Shown: one piece after another, positions 55,146-63,285 of the stretch
Layout of the letters: the number at the start of each line of letters is the position of its first letter
Numbering within the stretch: position 1 is the stretch's first letter
Source: Actinophytocola sp963825445
GTDB taxonomy: Bacteria > Actinomycetota > Actinomycetes > Mycobacteriales > Pseudonocardiaceae
Reading direction: 5' to 3'
Length of the DNA: 64,000 nucleotides
NCBI GenBank assembly: GCA_963825445.1
Contig: CAWGTM010000040.1
Location: forward strand, 248,001-312,000
Program-made: the position numbers and the translations under genes
The notes under the pieces: model-generated
What the model was told of the DNA's origin: nothing
The model's database searches: none
The model's input: only the letters and a program-made list of their open reading frames with translations

Positions 55146-56455
55146 GGCAGAACCCCCTTGGACTCGAGGCTTTCTGCAGCTGCTCACGCAGTTCGTCCGC
55201 GGTCGCCTCCGGATCGATGTCCGGCGGCGGCGACAGCACCTTCGACGTGATGGTCGACAGGTTCTGGTACACCACGGTCAGCGGCCGGACCGCCGGGTCC
55301 TCCAGCTCCTCCTGGATGGTGTCCCCATCGGGTACGCGGTCCATGCGGGTTGTCGACACTCCTGGCGTCGCGATCAGCGCTCGTCGTGTAGATCGACTCC
55401 AGCGTGGGCGGCACGCCGTCGTTGATGCGCCGAGAACTTCTGGCTCTCCTCGTTGCGCAGGCACAGCGCCGCCTCGAACGCCTCCGGCTTGTGCTCCGAG
55501 TACGCGCTGACCGCCGAGGTTGTAGCCGCCGATCGTGACCCGGCTCGGCCCGTCGACGCCCGGGTAGCGCGCCCACTTGAAGTTCTTGGCGCGGTCCGGG
55601 TTGCCGGCGTCCTGCATGGCGGCGTAGACGTACGGCCAGTTCAGCTCGAACGCGGCCTTGCTGTCCTGCCGCTCGAGAACGCCTGCTGGACCTGCTGCTC
55701 CTGCGCGTTGGTCAGCGACGGGTCGGTGATGCCCGCGACTGGCGACCTCCTTGAGCATCTCCAGCGCCTCGACCGCGCCCTCGTCCATGACGACGCTCTT
55801 GCCGTCGTCGGAGAGGATCTTCCCGCCCGCGGAGGCGACCAGCGTGTTGTAGGTGACCACGAGGCCCTCGTACTGGGCGCCGGTGAACAGGATCTGGTAC
55901 GGCTTGCCCTCGGCCTTGAGCTTCTTGGCCATGTCGATCATCTCGCGCCACGTCTTCGGCGGCTCCGGGGTGACCGGTCTGTCGTACCAGAGCAGCTGGA
56001 CGTTCGTGTTCTTCGTTGCCGCGTAAAGCTTGTCGTTCCACATGGCGGTCGGAGAGCGGACCTTCGAGCACGTCGTCCTCGGCGGCCGCCTTGTTCTCGC
56101 CCGTCCACTCCTCGAGCCACTTCGCCTCGGCGAACTCGGGCACCCAGGTGACGTCGAGCCCGAGGATGTCGAGATCGGTGTCGCCGGCGGCGAGCCGGCG
56201 GACCATCTGCTCGCGCTGGCCGTCCGCGTCACGCGGCAGCTTGCGGTAGACGATCTCGTACTCGCCGTTCGGCCTCCTCGTTGCAGCCGGTCGATGACCG
56301 ACTGGAAGTTCTCCTCCGGCGCGTAGTAGACGTTGATCTGCGTGCCGTCCTCGGACCCGCAGGCCGCGACCGTCGGCGCCGCGACGAGCGCGGCGCCGGT
56401 CGCGGCGAGCAGTCGCCGCCGGACCGTGCCCCGGACGCTCGGGGAACTGCCGCAT
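55142..56455 (-). CDS. Extracellular sugar-binding lipoprotein, multiply frameshifted
   Basis: The ATG at 56455 follows GGGAGG. After an early shift (near 56440) it reads VRGTVRRRLLAATGAALVAAPTVAACGSED, a signal peptide with lipobox VAAC. The readable body includes INVYYAPEENFQSVIDRL, DLDILGLDVTWVPEFAEA, TWREMIDMAKKLKAEGKPYQ, AFELNWPYVYAAMQDAG and DPAVRPLTVVYQNLSTI. The end after correction is LQKALESKGVLP. Ten or so shifts occur. About 435 residues. It matches family 1 solute-binding proteins of CUT1 systems. It is the first gene of the operon. Confidence 0.88.
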
Positions 56456-56547
56456 CTGAACCCTGCCTCCCTTCCCACCGGCACGGGAAGGTCAAGGCGA
56501 CTGGCACCTCGACGTGCCTCGGGGAACGCGTGTGTCACGGTGCACTG

Positions 56548-56576
56548 AACCTAGGCCCGATGATCACGGGCCGCAA
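56548..56576 (-). promoter_or_regulatory. Promoter with internal palindrome upstream of the sugar ABC operon
   Basis: On the minus strand TTGCGG (56576-56571) and TAGGTT (56553-56548) are exactly 17 bases apart, about 93 bases before the binding-protein ATG. The spacer carries the inverted repeat GGCCCG-N7-CGGGCC (56554-56572), well placed for a repressor. No regulator gene lies nearby. Confidence 0.55.
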
Positions 56577-56621
56577 GCCACAACGCAACGATTCAGCAGT
56601 CCATGTAACGCTGTGGAACGG

Positions 56622-57162
56622 CTAGTCGACTGCGCCGCTCGGCCGCATGGCGAGCTTCGCGAGCAGGTCACGGCCCTTCTCGGCGTTGCGGGGTTGGGCG
56701 AGCACGTCGTAGCGGCCGGCGACCAGCTGGCTGGACGAGGCGATCTCCCGGCCGGCGCTGCGGGTGGTCGCGTAGCCGACGGCGGCGAACACCAGACCGA
56801 ACACCACACCGGCGACCAAGCCCGACGAGGATCGGCGCGAACGACATGGTCTGCTGGCTGAACAGGCCGAGCAGCAGGCCGACGAACAGGCCGAACCAGG
56901 CGCCGGACAGCGCGCCGGTGCCGAGCACCTTCGGCCAGCTCAGCCGGCCGATGACCCGCTCGACCAGCATGAGGTCGACGCCGACGATCGTGACCTCCTG
57001 GACCGGGAACTCGTTGCCGGCCAGGTACTCGACCGCGCGATGGGCCTCCTTGTACGTGCCGTAGGACCCGATCGGCCACCCAGACGGCGGCGTCGGCACC
57101 TTGGGGAGGCGCCTGGCTCCCACGCGCCGAGCCGGAGAAACGCACCGGTCACCGTTGCTCAC
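56622..57162 (-). CDS. General stress protein-like membrane protein (YflT/DUF1269-like), frameshifted
   Basis: From the GTG at 57162 the frame reads VSNGDRCVS, then PKVPTPPSGWPIGSYGTYKEAHRAVEYLAGNEFPV, then VTIVGVDLMLVERVIGRLSWPKV, the N-terminal YflT-like domain. A Gly-rich hairpin of two membrane segments follows (ALSGAWFGLFVGLLLGLF and VVFGLVFAAVGYATTRSA). It ends VAGRYDVLAQPRNAEKGRDLLAKLAM. One shift lies near 56817. About 180 residues. The true start could lie a few codons downstream. Function beyond a stress association is unknown. Confidence 0.75.
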
Positions 57163-57269
57163 CTCGTTCAGCAGTTGACACCATCCTGCCAACACCGGGC
57201 GAACAGTGCTAACCCGACACCGGGGAGCAGGGCCCGATGACACCATCCGGCCAACCGGCGGCAGCATTT

Positions 57270-57800
57270 TCGGCGGGGTTCACGGCGCCGCGATCCACGT
57301 GCCGGCGGGCGGTCCACCGGCAGACTCGCGTCGGCGGGTTTCGGCAGGCCCCGGGCCCTGGTTTCGAGCCAGGTCAATGATCGCAGGCAGGTGCCGGCGG
57401 ACGGTTCCACCGGCGGACCCGCCGCCAGCGGATTCGGCAGGCCCGAGCCCTGGTTTCGAGCCAGGCCAATGATCGCGGGCAGAGTGCCGCGCGATTGACA
57501 TTCCGGCGGGCGTGGTCGAGCGCCACCAGATGTCGGCGGGCACTGGGCCCTGGCTCCGGCCAATGACCGCAGGCAGGTGCCGATCGAGGTGCCGGCAGGC
57601 ATGGGCGGTCCCACCGACAGACTCGCCGCCAAGGAGTTCGACAGGCCCCGAACCCTGGTTTCGGGCCGGGCCAATGACCGCAGGCAGGTGCCGGCGGACG
57701 GTTCCACCAGCGGTCCCGCCGCCAGCGAGTTCGGCAGGCCCGAGCCCTGGTTTCGAGCCAGGCCAATGACCGCGGGCAGAGCGCCGCGCGATCCACGCGC
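57270..57800. repeat. Field of five degenerate tandem repeats of about 90-110 bp
   Basis: Five units share the order (T/C)CCACCGGC, then TTCGGCAGGCCC, then CCCTGGTTTCGAGCCAGG, then CAATGAYCGCRGGCAG(G/A), then TGCCG. The core CCTGG-N7-CCAGG can form a hairpin. Units 2 and 5 are closest and both end in CAGAG(T/C)GCCGCGCGAT. The units keep frames open on several phases, but no start or family signal is seen. The 828-base gap 57163-57990 holds only this field and, near 57926 and 57973, a repeated GAGTGGTCATC. Confidence 0.7.
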
Positions 57801-57990
57801 CGGCGAGTGGCCGGGTGGTCCACCGGCGACTCGCCGCGGCTCACGGGCGAAGTTCCGCCCAACACCGGCGAACCGCAGCCCGGCGCGGTCGTCAGTCAGG
57901 CCGATGGTTCCCGGGTCGAGCCGCGCGAGTGGTCATCATCCGCTACGGAGTGGCTCATCGGATGGCCGACGGGAGTGGTCATCGTGCGGG

Positions 57991-59186
57991 TCAGCGGGAA
58001 CGGTACTCGCGCAGCAGACCCGCGGCTGATGATCGTCTTCTGGATCTCGCTCGTGCCCTCGCCGATGAGCAGGAACGGGGCCTCGCGCATGAGGCGCTCG
58101 ATCTCGTACTCCTTGGAGTAGCCGTAGCCGCCGTGGATGCGGAACGACTCCTGCGTCACCTCGGCGCAGTACTCCGACGCGATGAGCTTCGCCATGCCGG
58201 CCTCGACGTCGTTGCGTTCGCCGGAGTCCTTGAGCCGCGCCGCGTTCACCATCATCAGGTGCGCGGCCTCGACCTTCGTGGCCATCTCGGCGAGCTTGAA
58301 CGCGATCGCCTGGTGCTCGGCGATCGGCTTGCCGAACGTCCTGCGCTGCTGGGCGTACTCGACCGCCAGCTCGAACGCGCGGATCGCGATGCCGCACGCG
58401 CGCGCCGCGACGTTGACGCGGCCGACCTCGACGCCGTCCATCATCTGCGCGAAGCCCTTGCCGGGCGCGTCGCCGAGGATCGTCGTCGGCGCCGATCCGG
58501 TAGCCGTCGAACACGGCCTCCGTGGTGTCGACGCCCTTGTAGCCCATCTTGTCGATCTTGCCGGGGATGGTGAGGCCCGGCGCGACCTCGCCGAACCCGG
58601 TCGGCTTCTCCACCAGGAACGCCGTCAGGTTCTGGTGCGCCTTCTCGGCGCCTTCGTCGGTCTTCACCAGCAGCGCGATCAGGTTGGAGCTGCCGCCGTT
58701 GGTGAGCCACATCTTCGCGCCGTCGATGACGTAGTCGTCCCCGTCGCGCTTGGCGCGGGTCTTGATCGCCGCGACGTCGGAGCCGAGGTCCGGCTCGGAC
58801 ATCGAGAACGAGCCGCGCACCTCGCCGGTCGCCATCCTCGGCAGCAGGCTCTGCTTCTGCGCCTCGGTGCCGTGCTGCTTGACCATGTGCGCCACGATGA
58901 AATGCGTGTTGATCACGCCGGAGACGCTCATCCAGCCGCGCGCGATCTGCTCGACCACCAGCGCGTAGGTGAGGAGCGACTCGCCGAGGCCGCCGTACTC
59001 CTCCGGGATGGTGAGGCCGAAGAGCCCCATCTCCTTCATCCCGTCGACGATGTCGCTCGGGTATTCGTCCGCGTGCTCGAGAGCCTGCGCGTGCGGGATG
59101 ATCTCCTTGTCGACGAAGTCGCGGACCGTGGCCAGGATTTCCTGCTGAACGTCGGTGAGACCGGCGGTCTGAGCAAGGCGGGCCAT
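57991..59186 (-). CDS. Acyl-CoA dehydrogenase, frameshifted
   Basis: The ATG at 59186 starts MARLAQTAGLTDVQQEIL. The N-terminal part has FVDKEIIPHAQALEHADEYP and FGLTIPEEYGGLGESLL. FAD and substrate contacts appear as GSFSMSEPDLGSDVAA and KMWLTNGGSSNLIAL. After a shift near 58490 it continues GRVNVAARACGIAIRAFEL, YAQQRRTFGKPIAEHQAI and the catalytic-region FRIHGGYGYSKEYEIERLMREAP, then LIGEGTSEIQKTIISR. A shift near 58027 hides the end LLREYRSR with the stop at 57991. About 398 residues. It probably serves with the two CoA-ester lyases upstream. Confidence 0.92.
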
Positions 59187-59245
59187 CTGCGGAGCTCCCT
59201 CCGGGACGACGCTGACGACACTGGTTACCGGCCAGTATCGCGCGG

Positions 59246-59500
59246 TTAACGCTCGTTCGCGTCAGGAAGGTGCGCGGTGCCACTCAAGATGGCGCCGGGG
59301 CCACCTGCCGGCCGAAGCTCCAGGTGCGTGCCGCAGCCGCGGCAGTCGTCGGCCAGCACGTACACGTCCTCGCCGCAGCCGCGGCAGGAGCGAAGCTGCG
59401 CTCGAACAGGTCGTCGCGAGGGGGGCGGCCGCCGAACAGACCGCGACCCTCTTCGCCCCTCCTTGCCGATGCGATGCTTTACCCATGGCCACAGCCTCAC
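59246..59500 (-). CDS. Small zinc-ribbon protein, frame uncertain
   Basis: The C-terminal half reads SCRGCGEDVYVLADDCRGCGTHLELRPAGG, two CxxC knuckles that suit a zinc ribbon. The 84-residue open frame begins at a GTG at 59500, but its first half has poor coding character. Another frame over 59410-59470 reads EEGRGLFGGRPPRDDLFERS, which looks more like protein, so a shift near 59400 is likely. Function is unknown. The stop is 60 bases before the acyl-CoA dehydrogenase start. Confidence 0.45.
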   Translation of the reverse strand: MRLWPWVKHRIGKEGRRGSRSVRRPPPSRRPVRAQLRSCRGCGEDVYVLADDCRGCGTHLELRPAGGPGAILSGTAHLPDANER

Positions 59501-59678
59501 CCGATGGGGTGGGGGTGGGGCAAGTATTGGCCGTTATCTGTGCGTTATATCACCGCAACCTTCGACGCTCCGTGACGTCTGAATATCCCGTTGTACAGGA
59601 GAATTACCCAAAGTTATCTCGCTGTTACGTTACGGAGGGTTCTGTCGGCTTCACCGATTCAGGTGTCCCACGGGCGAG
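59501..59678. other. AT-rich intergenic stretch
   Basis: This 178-base stretch is clearly more AT-rich than its surroundings. On the minus strand TTGCGG and TAACGG (about 59555-59528) could form a promoter for the zinc-ribbon gene. No gene is visible in it. Confidence 0.4.
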
Positions 59679-59957
59679 TTACTGCGGATAGGTGCCGGTC
59701 CAGCGGGCGATCGTGGCGGTGAAGTAGTACGTCCGCGTCGAGCCCTGGACCTGCACGGTCCAGGTGTCTCGGTCCGAAGACATCCCGGCGTTCACGTTCA
59801 TGGAGTGTTGCGGCATGTGGTTGACCGCCACGCACTCGGCCACGCTCACCGCGTGCTCGAAGCTGTCGGCCGGCAGGATCTGCACGATGTCCCGGCCGAG
59901 ATAGGCCGACGCGGTCTCGTTGATGATCACTGACCAGCCCGCTGCAGGTTCGGTCAC
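59679..59957 (-). CDS. Small protein of unknown function coupled to a CoA-ester lyase
   Basis: The GTG at 59957 overlaps the stop of the preceding lyase gene (GTGA). The 92-residue frame reads EPAAGWSVIINETASAYLGRDIVQILPADSFEHAVSVAEC (given in part), then NVNAGMSSDRDTWTVQVQGS and ends YYFTATIARWTGTYPQ. High third-position GC and the coupling support it as real. No family is recognised. Confidence 0.6.
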   Translation of the reverse strand: MTEPAAGWSVIINETASAYLGRDIVQILPADSFEHAVSVAECVAVNHMPQHSMNVNAGMSSDRDTWTVQVQGSTRTYYFTATIARWTGTYPQ

Positions 59958-60806
59958 CCGCGCCCTCCCACGGCCTCGGCCAGCGCCAGGATCCGGCGCG
60001 CGTTGTCCACATGCAGGTTCTCGATCATGCGGCCGTCGACCGTGGCACACCCCCGGCCTGCGCGGTCGCCTCCTCGAACGCCGCGATCACGCGCCGCGCG
60101 TGCTCGACCTCGTCGGCCGACGGCGCGAAGATCTCGTTGCACGGCTCGAGCTGGCTCGGGTGGATGAGCGTCTTGCCGTCGAAACCGAACTCGCGGCCCT
60201 GCTCGGCACTCGTCGGCGAACCCGTCGGCGTCGCGGACGTCGTTGTAGACGCCGTCGAGGATCACCCGGCCGGTCGCGCGCGCGGCGAGCACGCACATCG
60301 ACAGCGGCCCGAGCAGCGGCGCCCGGCCGGGGACCTGCGCGGCTACAGCTCCTTCGCGAGGTCGTTCGTGCCGAGCACGAGCACGGTGAGCCGGTCGGAC
60401 GCCGCCGCGATCGCCGCGCAGCTGCAGCACGGCGACCGGCGTCTCGATCATCGCCCAGATCGCCGTGTGGTCGGGCGCGTGCGCGAGCGCCTTCTCGATC
60501 GCGTGGACCTCGGCTCGACCGAGTTCACCTTCGGCACCACGACCGCCGACGGGCCCGGCCTCGCCCGCCGCGCGCAGGTCGTCGGCGTGCCACGGGGTGC
60601 CGGCGCCGTTGACGCGGATCGTCACCTCGCGCGTCGCCGTAACCGCCGACCGCCGCGCACACCCGCTCGCGCGCCGCGTCCTTGGCGTCCGGCGCGACCG
60701 CGTCCTCCAGGTCGAGGATCAACGCGTCGGCCGGCAGCGACTTCGCCTTCTCCAGCGCCCGCTCGTTGGCGCCGGGCATGTACAGGACGGACCGGCGGGG
60801 CCTCAT
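59954..60806 (-). CDS. CoA-ester lyase (HpcH/CitE family), copy 2, frameshifted
   Basis: The ATG at 60806 overlaps the stop of the first lyase gene (GCATGA). It starts MRPRRSVLYMPGANERALEKAK, then ADALILDLEDAVAPDAKDAAR, the Mg-binding strand pattern of CitE-like lyases. Further blocks in other frames are VTIRVNGAGTPWHADDL, IWAMIETPVAVLQL, RVILDGVYNDVRDADGF and GRMIENLHVDNARRILALAEAV. Many shifts (60630, 60515, 60420, 60345, 60210, 60045 and others). About 285 residues. Such enzymes split or hydrolyse malyl-, citramalyl- or methylmalyl-CoA. The substrate is unknown here. Confidence 0.85.
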
Positions 60807-61870
60807 GCGGACGCCTCCTTGTACGCGGCCGCCAGCCGGGTCGCGTGCGGCCAGGTCGTCGGCCAGCGCCGACGATCACCTGGCACTGCTTGACCGTCGC
60901 GTCGTCCTGCATCTTGCCGTCGAGCATGACCGCGCCCGTGCCGTCGCCCATCGCCGCGATCACCCGGCGGGCCCACGCCACCTCGTCCGGGCTCCGGCGA
61001 GAACACCTTCTTGCGCGATCGCGATCTGCGCCGGGATGCAGGCTCCACGCGCCGACGCAGCCGAGCAGGTAGGCGTTGCGGAACTGGTCCTCGCACGCGA
61101 CCGTGTCGCGGATGTCGCCGAACGGCCCGTAGTAGGGCAGGATCCCGGCGGCCACGCAGGCGTCGACCATCCGCGCGACCGTGTAGTGCCACAGATCCTG
61201 CTGGTAGGTGGTGCGGCCGGCTCGCAGGTCGTCACCCAGGTCGGGTCGGTCCGCACGAGGTAGCCGGGGTGGCCGCCGCCGACGCGGGTGGTCTTCATGC
61301 GCCGGCTCGCGGCCAGGTCGGCCGGGCCGAGCGAGATGCCCTGCATGCGCGGGCTGGCGATGGCGATCTCCTCGACGCGCGCGACCCCGCTCGCGGTCTC
61401 CAGGATCGCGTGCACGAGCAGCGGTTTCGGTCAGGCCCGGCGCGGGCCTCGAGCTGGGCGAGCAGCCGGTCGACGTAGTGGATGTCCTCCGGGCCCTCGA
61501 CCTTCGGCACCATGATCACGTCGAGCTTGTCGCCGATCTCGGTGACCAGCGTGAGCAGGTCGTCGAGCACCCACGGCGAGTCGAGGCTGTTGACCCGCGT
61601 CCACAGCTGCGTGTCGCCGAAGTCCGTCGCCTGCGCGATGCGGACCAGCCCGTCGCGGGCGATCTCCTTGCGATCGGCCTGGACCGCGTCCTCCAGGTTG
61701 CCGAGCAGGTCACGTCGGCCTTCGCCGACCATGTCGGGGACCTTGGCCGCCATCTTCTCGTTGCCCGGATCGAAGAAGTGGATCATCCGGGACGGGCGGA
61801 ACGGGATCTGCCGGACGGGTTCCGGCGCGCCGACGGCGAGTGGGCGGAAGAAGTCCTTCGGTGACCTCAT
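60803..61870 (-). CDS. CoA-ester lyase (HpcH/HpaI, malyl-CoA lyase-like), copy 1, frameshifted
   Basis: The ATG at 61870 starts MRSPKDFFRPLAVGAPEPVRQIP, then MIHFFDPGNEKMAAKVPDMV, LLGNLEDAVQADRKEIARDGL, LWTRVNSLDSPWVLDDLLTL and VIMVPKVEGPEDIHYVDRLL. Later parts in shifted frames are HAILETASGVARVEEIAIASPRMQGISLGPADLAASRRM and GILPYYGPFGDIRDTVACEDQFRNAYLLGCVGAWSLHP. About 355 residues, the length of L-malyl-CoA/beta-methylmalyl-CoA lyases. Shifts near 61715, 61425, 61220, 61035, 60995 and 60870. It is the first gene of an operon with copy 2. Confidence 0.88.
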
Positions 61871-61960
61871 CGAGCCTCCAGGTAGCTACTTGCCGGTAAC
61901 CCTAGGAGGTGTGCGCCGCCCCCGCCGCCCGCATGTCGCGAACGCCACCTTCAGTGCCGG

Positions 61961-62905
61961 CTACTCGTAGATCGCGGTCAGCGGCGGCTCCACGGTCACG
62001 GCATTCCGACGGGTCGTGTGCGCGACCGGCCGCGGGGACGGTTGGGTGACTCTCTGATGGCTCCGGTCGTGCTCATCCGCCAGGGCCGCGATGAACCGGC
62101 GCGACTCCGCACCATCCAGCGCGATCCTGGAGAGGTCGGGAACCAGCTTCCGGTAGTCATCGACCTGCCTTCCTTCGAGGAACAGGCCGCTGTTAGGGAG
62201 ATCCAGGTATGTCAGTGCGTGGTGCTTGGCGTGCTCCAACAACTTGAACGGGCCCCCGAACACCGACCGTGCCCCGGCGCTGGACGGCACGACACGCACC
62301 ATCACATGATCGAGAGCGGCGACGAGCACGAGGTGTAGCAGTTGCTCCACCATGAGCGCAGGATCGCCTACCTGGAGCCGAAGCGCCTGCTCGTGCACGA
62401 AGAATGTGAACCGCCTCGGCTCGGCCCCTCGAAGGATTCTCTGCCGCTCCATTCGAGTGCGGACCGCGGCATCAACCGCCGCATCTGCGATGCCGGGCTC
62501 GTACGCCATCTGCTGCCGACTGTATTTCGGGGTCTGCAACAGACCTGGCACCACGAGCGGCTCGTAGTCGATCAAACAGTCTGCGGCGGCCTCATGAAAG
62601 ATCAAGGATCTGAGTGATTCCGCTCCTGGCGCACCGCTGAGCCAGTAGCCCTGCTTGCGTTCGGCCAGGCGGGCCAACTCCATCACGTCGGCCTCGTCCG
62701 GTAAGCGGGCGCCGCACACCACTATGTAATGGACCACGTCGGTCACGCTGGCGTCCATCAAGCCGTGTTCGATGCGGGCGACCTTGGTCCGCGACCAACC
62801 TGTCCGGCGTGCGACGACCTCTCCGGGGATGCGCGCGGCCTTGCGGATGCGGACCAGCTCGGCGCCCAGCTCCCGGTAGCAGGCGGTCGCGTTCCTGACT
62901 CCCAT
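61961..62905 (-). CDS. XRE-family regulator with DUF5753 domain
   Basis: The intact 314-residue protein has an N-terminal helix-turn-helix (residues 10-70, LGAELVRIRKAARIPGEVVA and WSRTKVARIEHG). A DUF5753 sensor domain follows (EPLVVPGLLQTPKYSRQQM, RMERQRIL, FVHEQALRLQVGD, VRVVPSSAGAR, LEHAKHHALTYLDLPNSG). These regulators are numerous in actinomycetes and often pair with a small DUF397 protein, but none is found here. Ligand and targets are unknown. Confidence 0.88.
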   Translation of the reverse strand: MGVRNATACYRELGAELVRIRKAARIPGEVVARRTGWSRTKVARIEHGLMDASVTDVVHYIVVCGARLPDEADVMELARLAERKQGYWLSGAPGAESLRSLIFHEAAADCLIDYEPLVVPGLLQTPKYSRQQMAYEPGIADAAVDAAVRTRMERQRILRGAEPRRFTFFVHEQALRLQVGDPALMVEQLLHLVLVAALDHVMVRVVPSSAGARSVFGGPFKLLEHAKHHALTYLDLPNSGLFLEGRQVDDYRKLVPDLSRIALDGAESRRFIAALADEHDRSHQRVTQPSPRPVAHTTRRNAVTVEPPLTAIYE

Positions 62906-63039
62906 GCCTCGACCCTAGGGACAACTCCCGCAGAATCCCGCACTACCAGCCAGTACTCCACTCCAACGGCTCACGCGACAAACAATTTGTCACCCCGTGC
63001 CAAAGCCGAGAACCGTGCTGAACGGTGTATGTGTGGTGC

Positions 63040-63285
63040 ATGAAGCGGACGACCATCTACCTCGACGAGACGCAGACCGAACTGCTCGATCGTCTTGCCC
63101 GTTCCGAGGGTGTCTCCCGGGCCGGCATCATCCGCAGGCTGCGCGACAGCTCGCTGCGCGGCGAGATGAATGACGTCGCCACAGGGCTTGCCGCCATCGA
63201 CGAATCGTTCGGAGTGCTCGCCGATTCCGAGTGGACGGAGCGACGCGCCGGTGATCGGGCCCGCAGCGCGCCGTTCGCGGTATGA
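63040..63285 (+). CDS. Ribbon-helix-helix (CopG-like) protein
   Basis: I take the ATG at 63040, giving MKRTTIYLDETQTELLDRLARSEGVSRAGIIRRL,  with the beta-strand TTIYLD and helix pattern of MetJ/Arc-type DNA-binding proteins. An upstream ATG at 63025 adds five unlikely residues. The length is 81 residues. Similar proteins are VapB-type antitoxins, but no PIN toxin gene follows. The phosphotransferase gene overlaps its stop by four bases (ATGA), so the two are coupled. Confidence 0.75.
   Translation: MKRTTIYLDETQTELLDRLARSEGVSRAGIIRRLRDSSLRGEMNDVATGLAAIDESFGVLADSEWTERRAGDRARSAPFAV

Noticed and set aside
57270..57800. Multi-frame open region as a protein-coding gene
   Set aside because: Several frames are open only because the tandem unit is GC-rich. 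No start signal, family motif or consistent codon pattern is seen, and the units change length by non-multiples of three.
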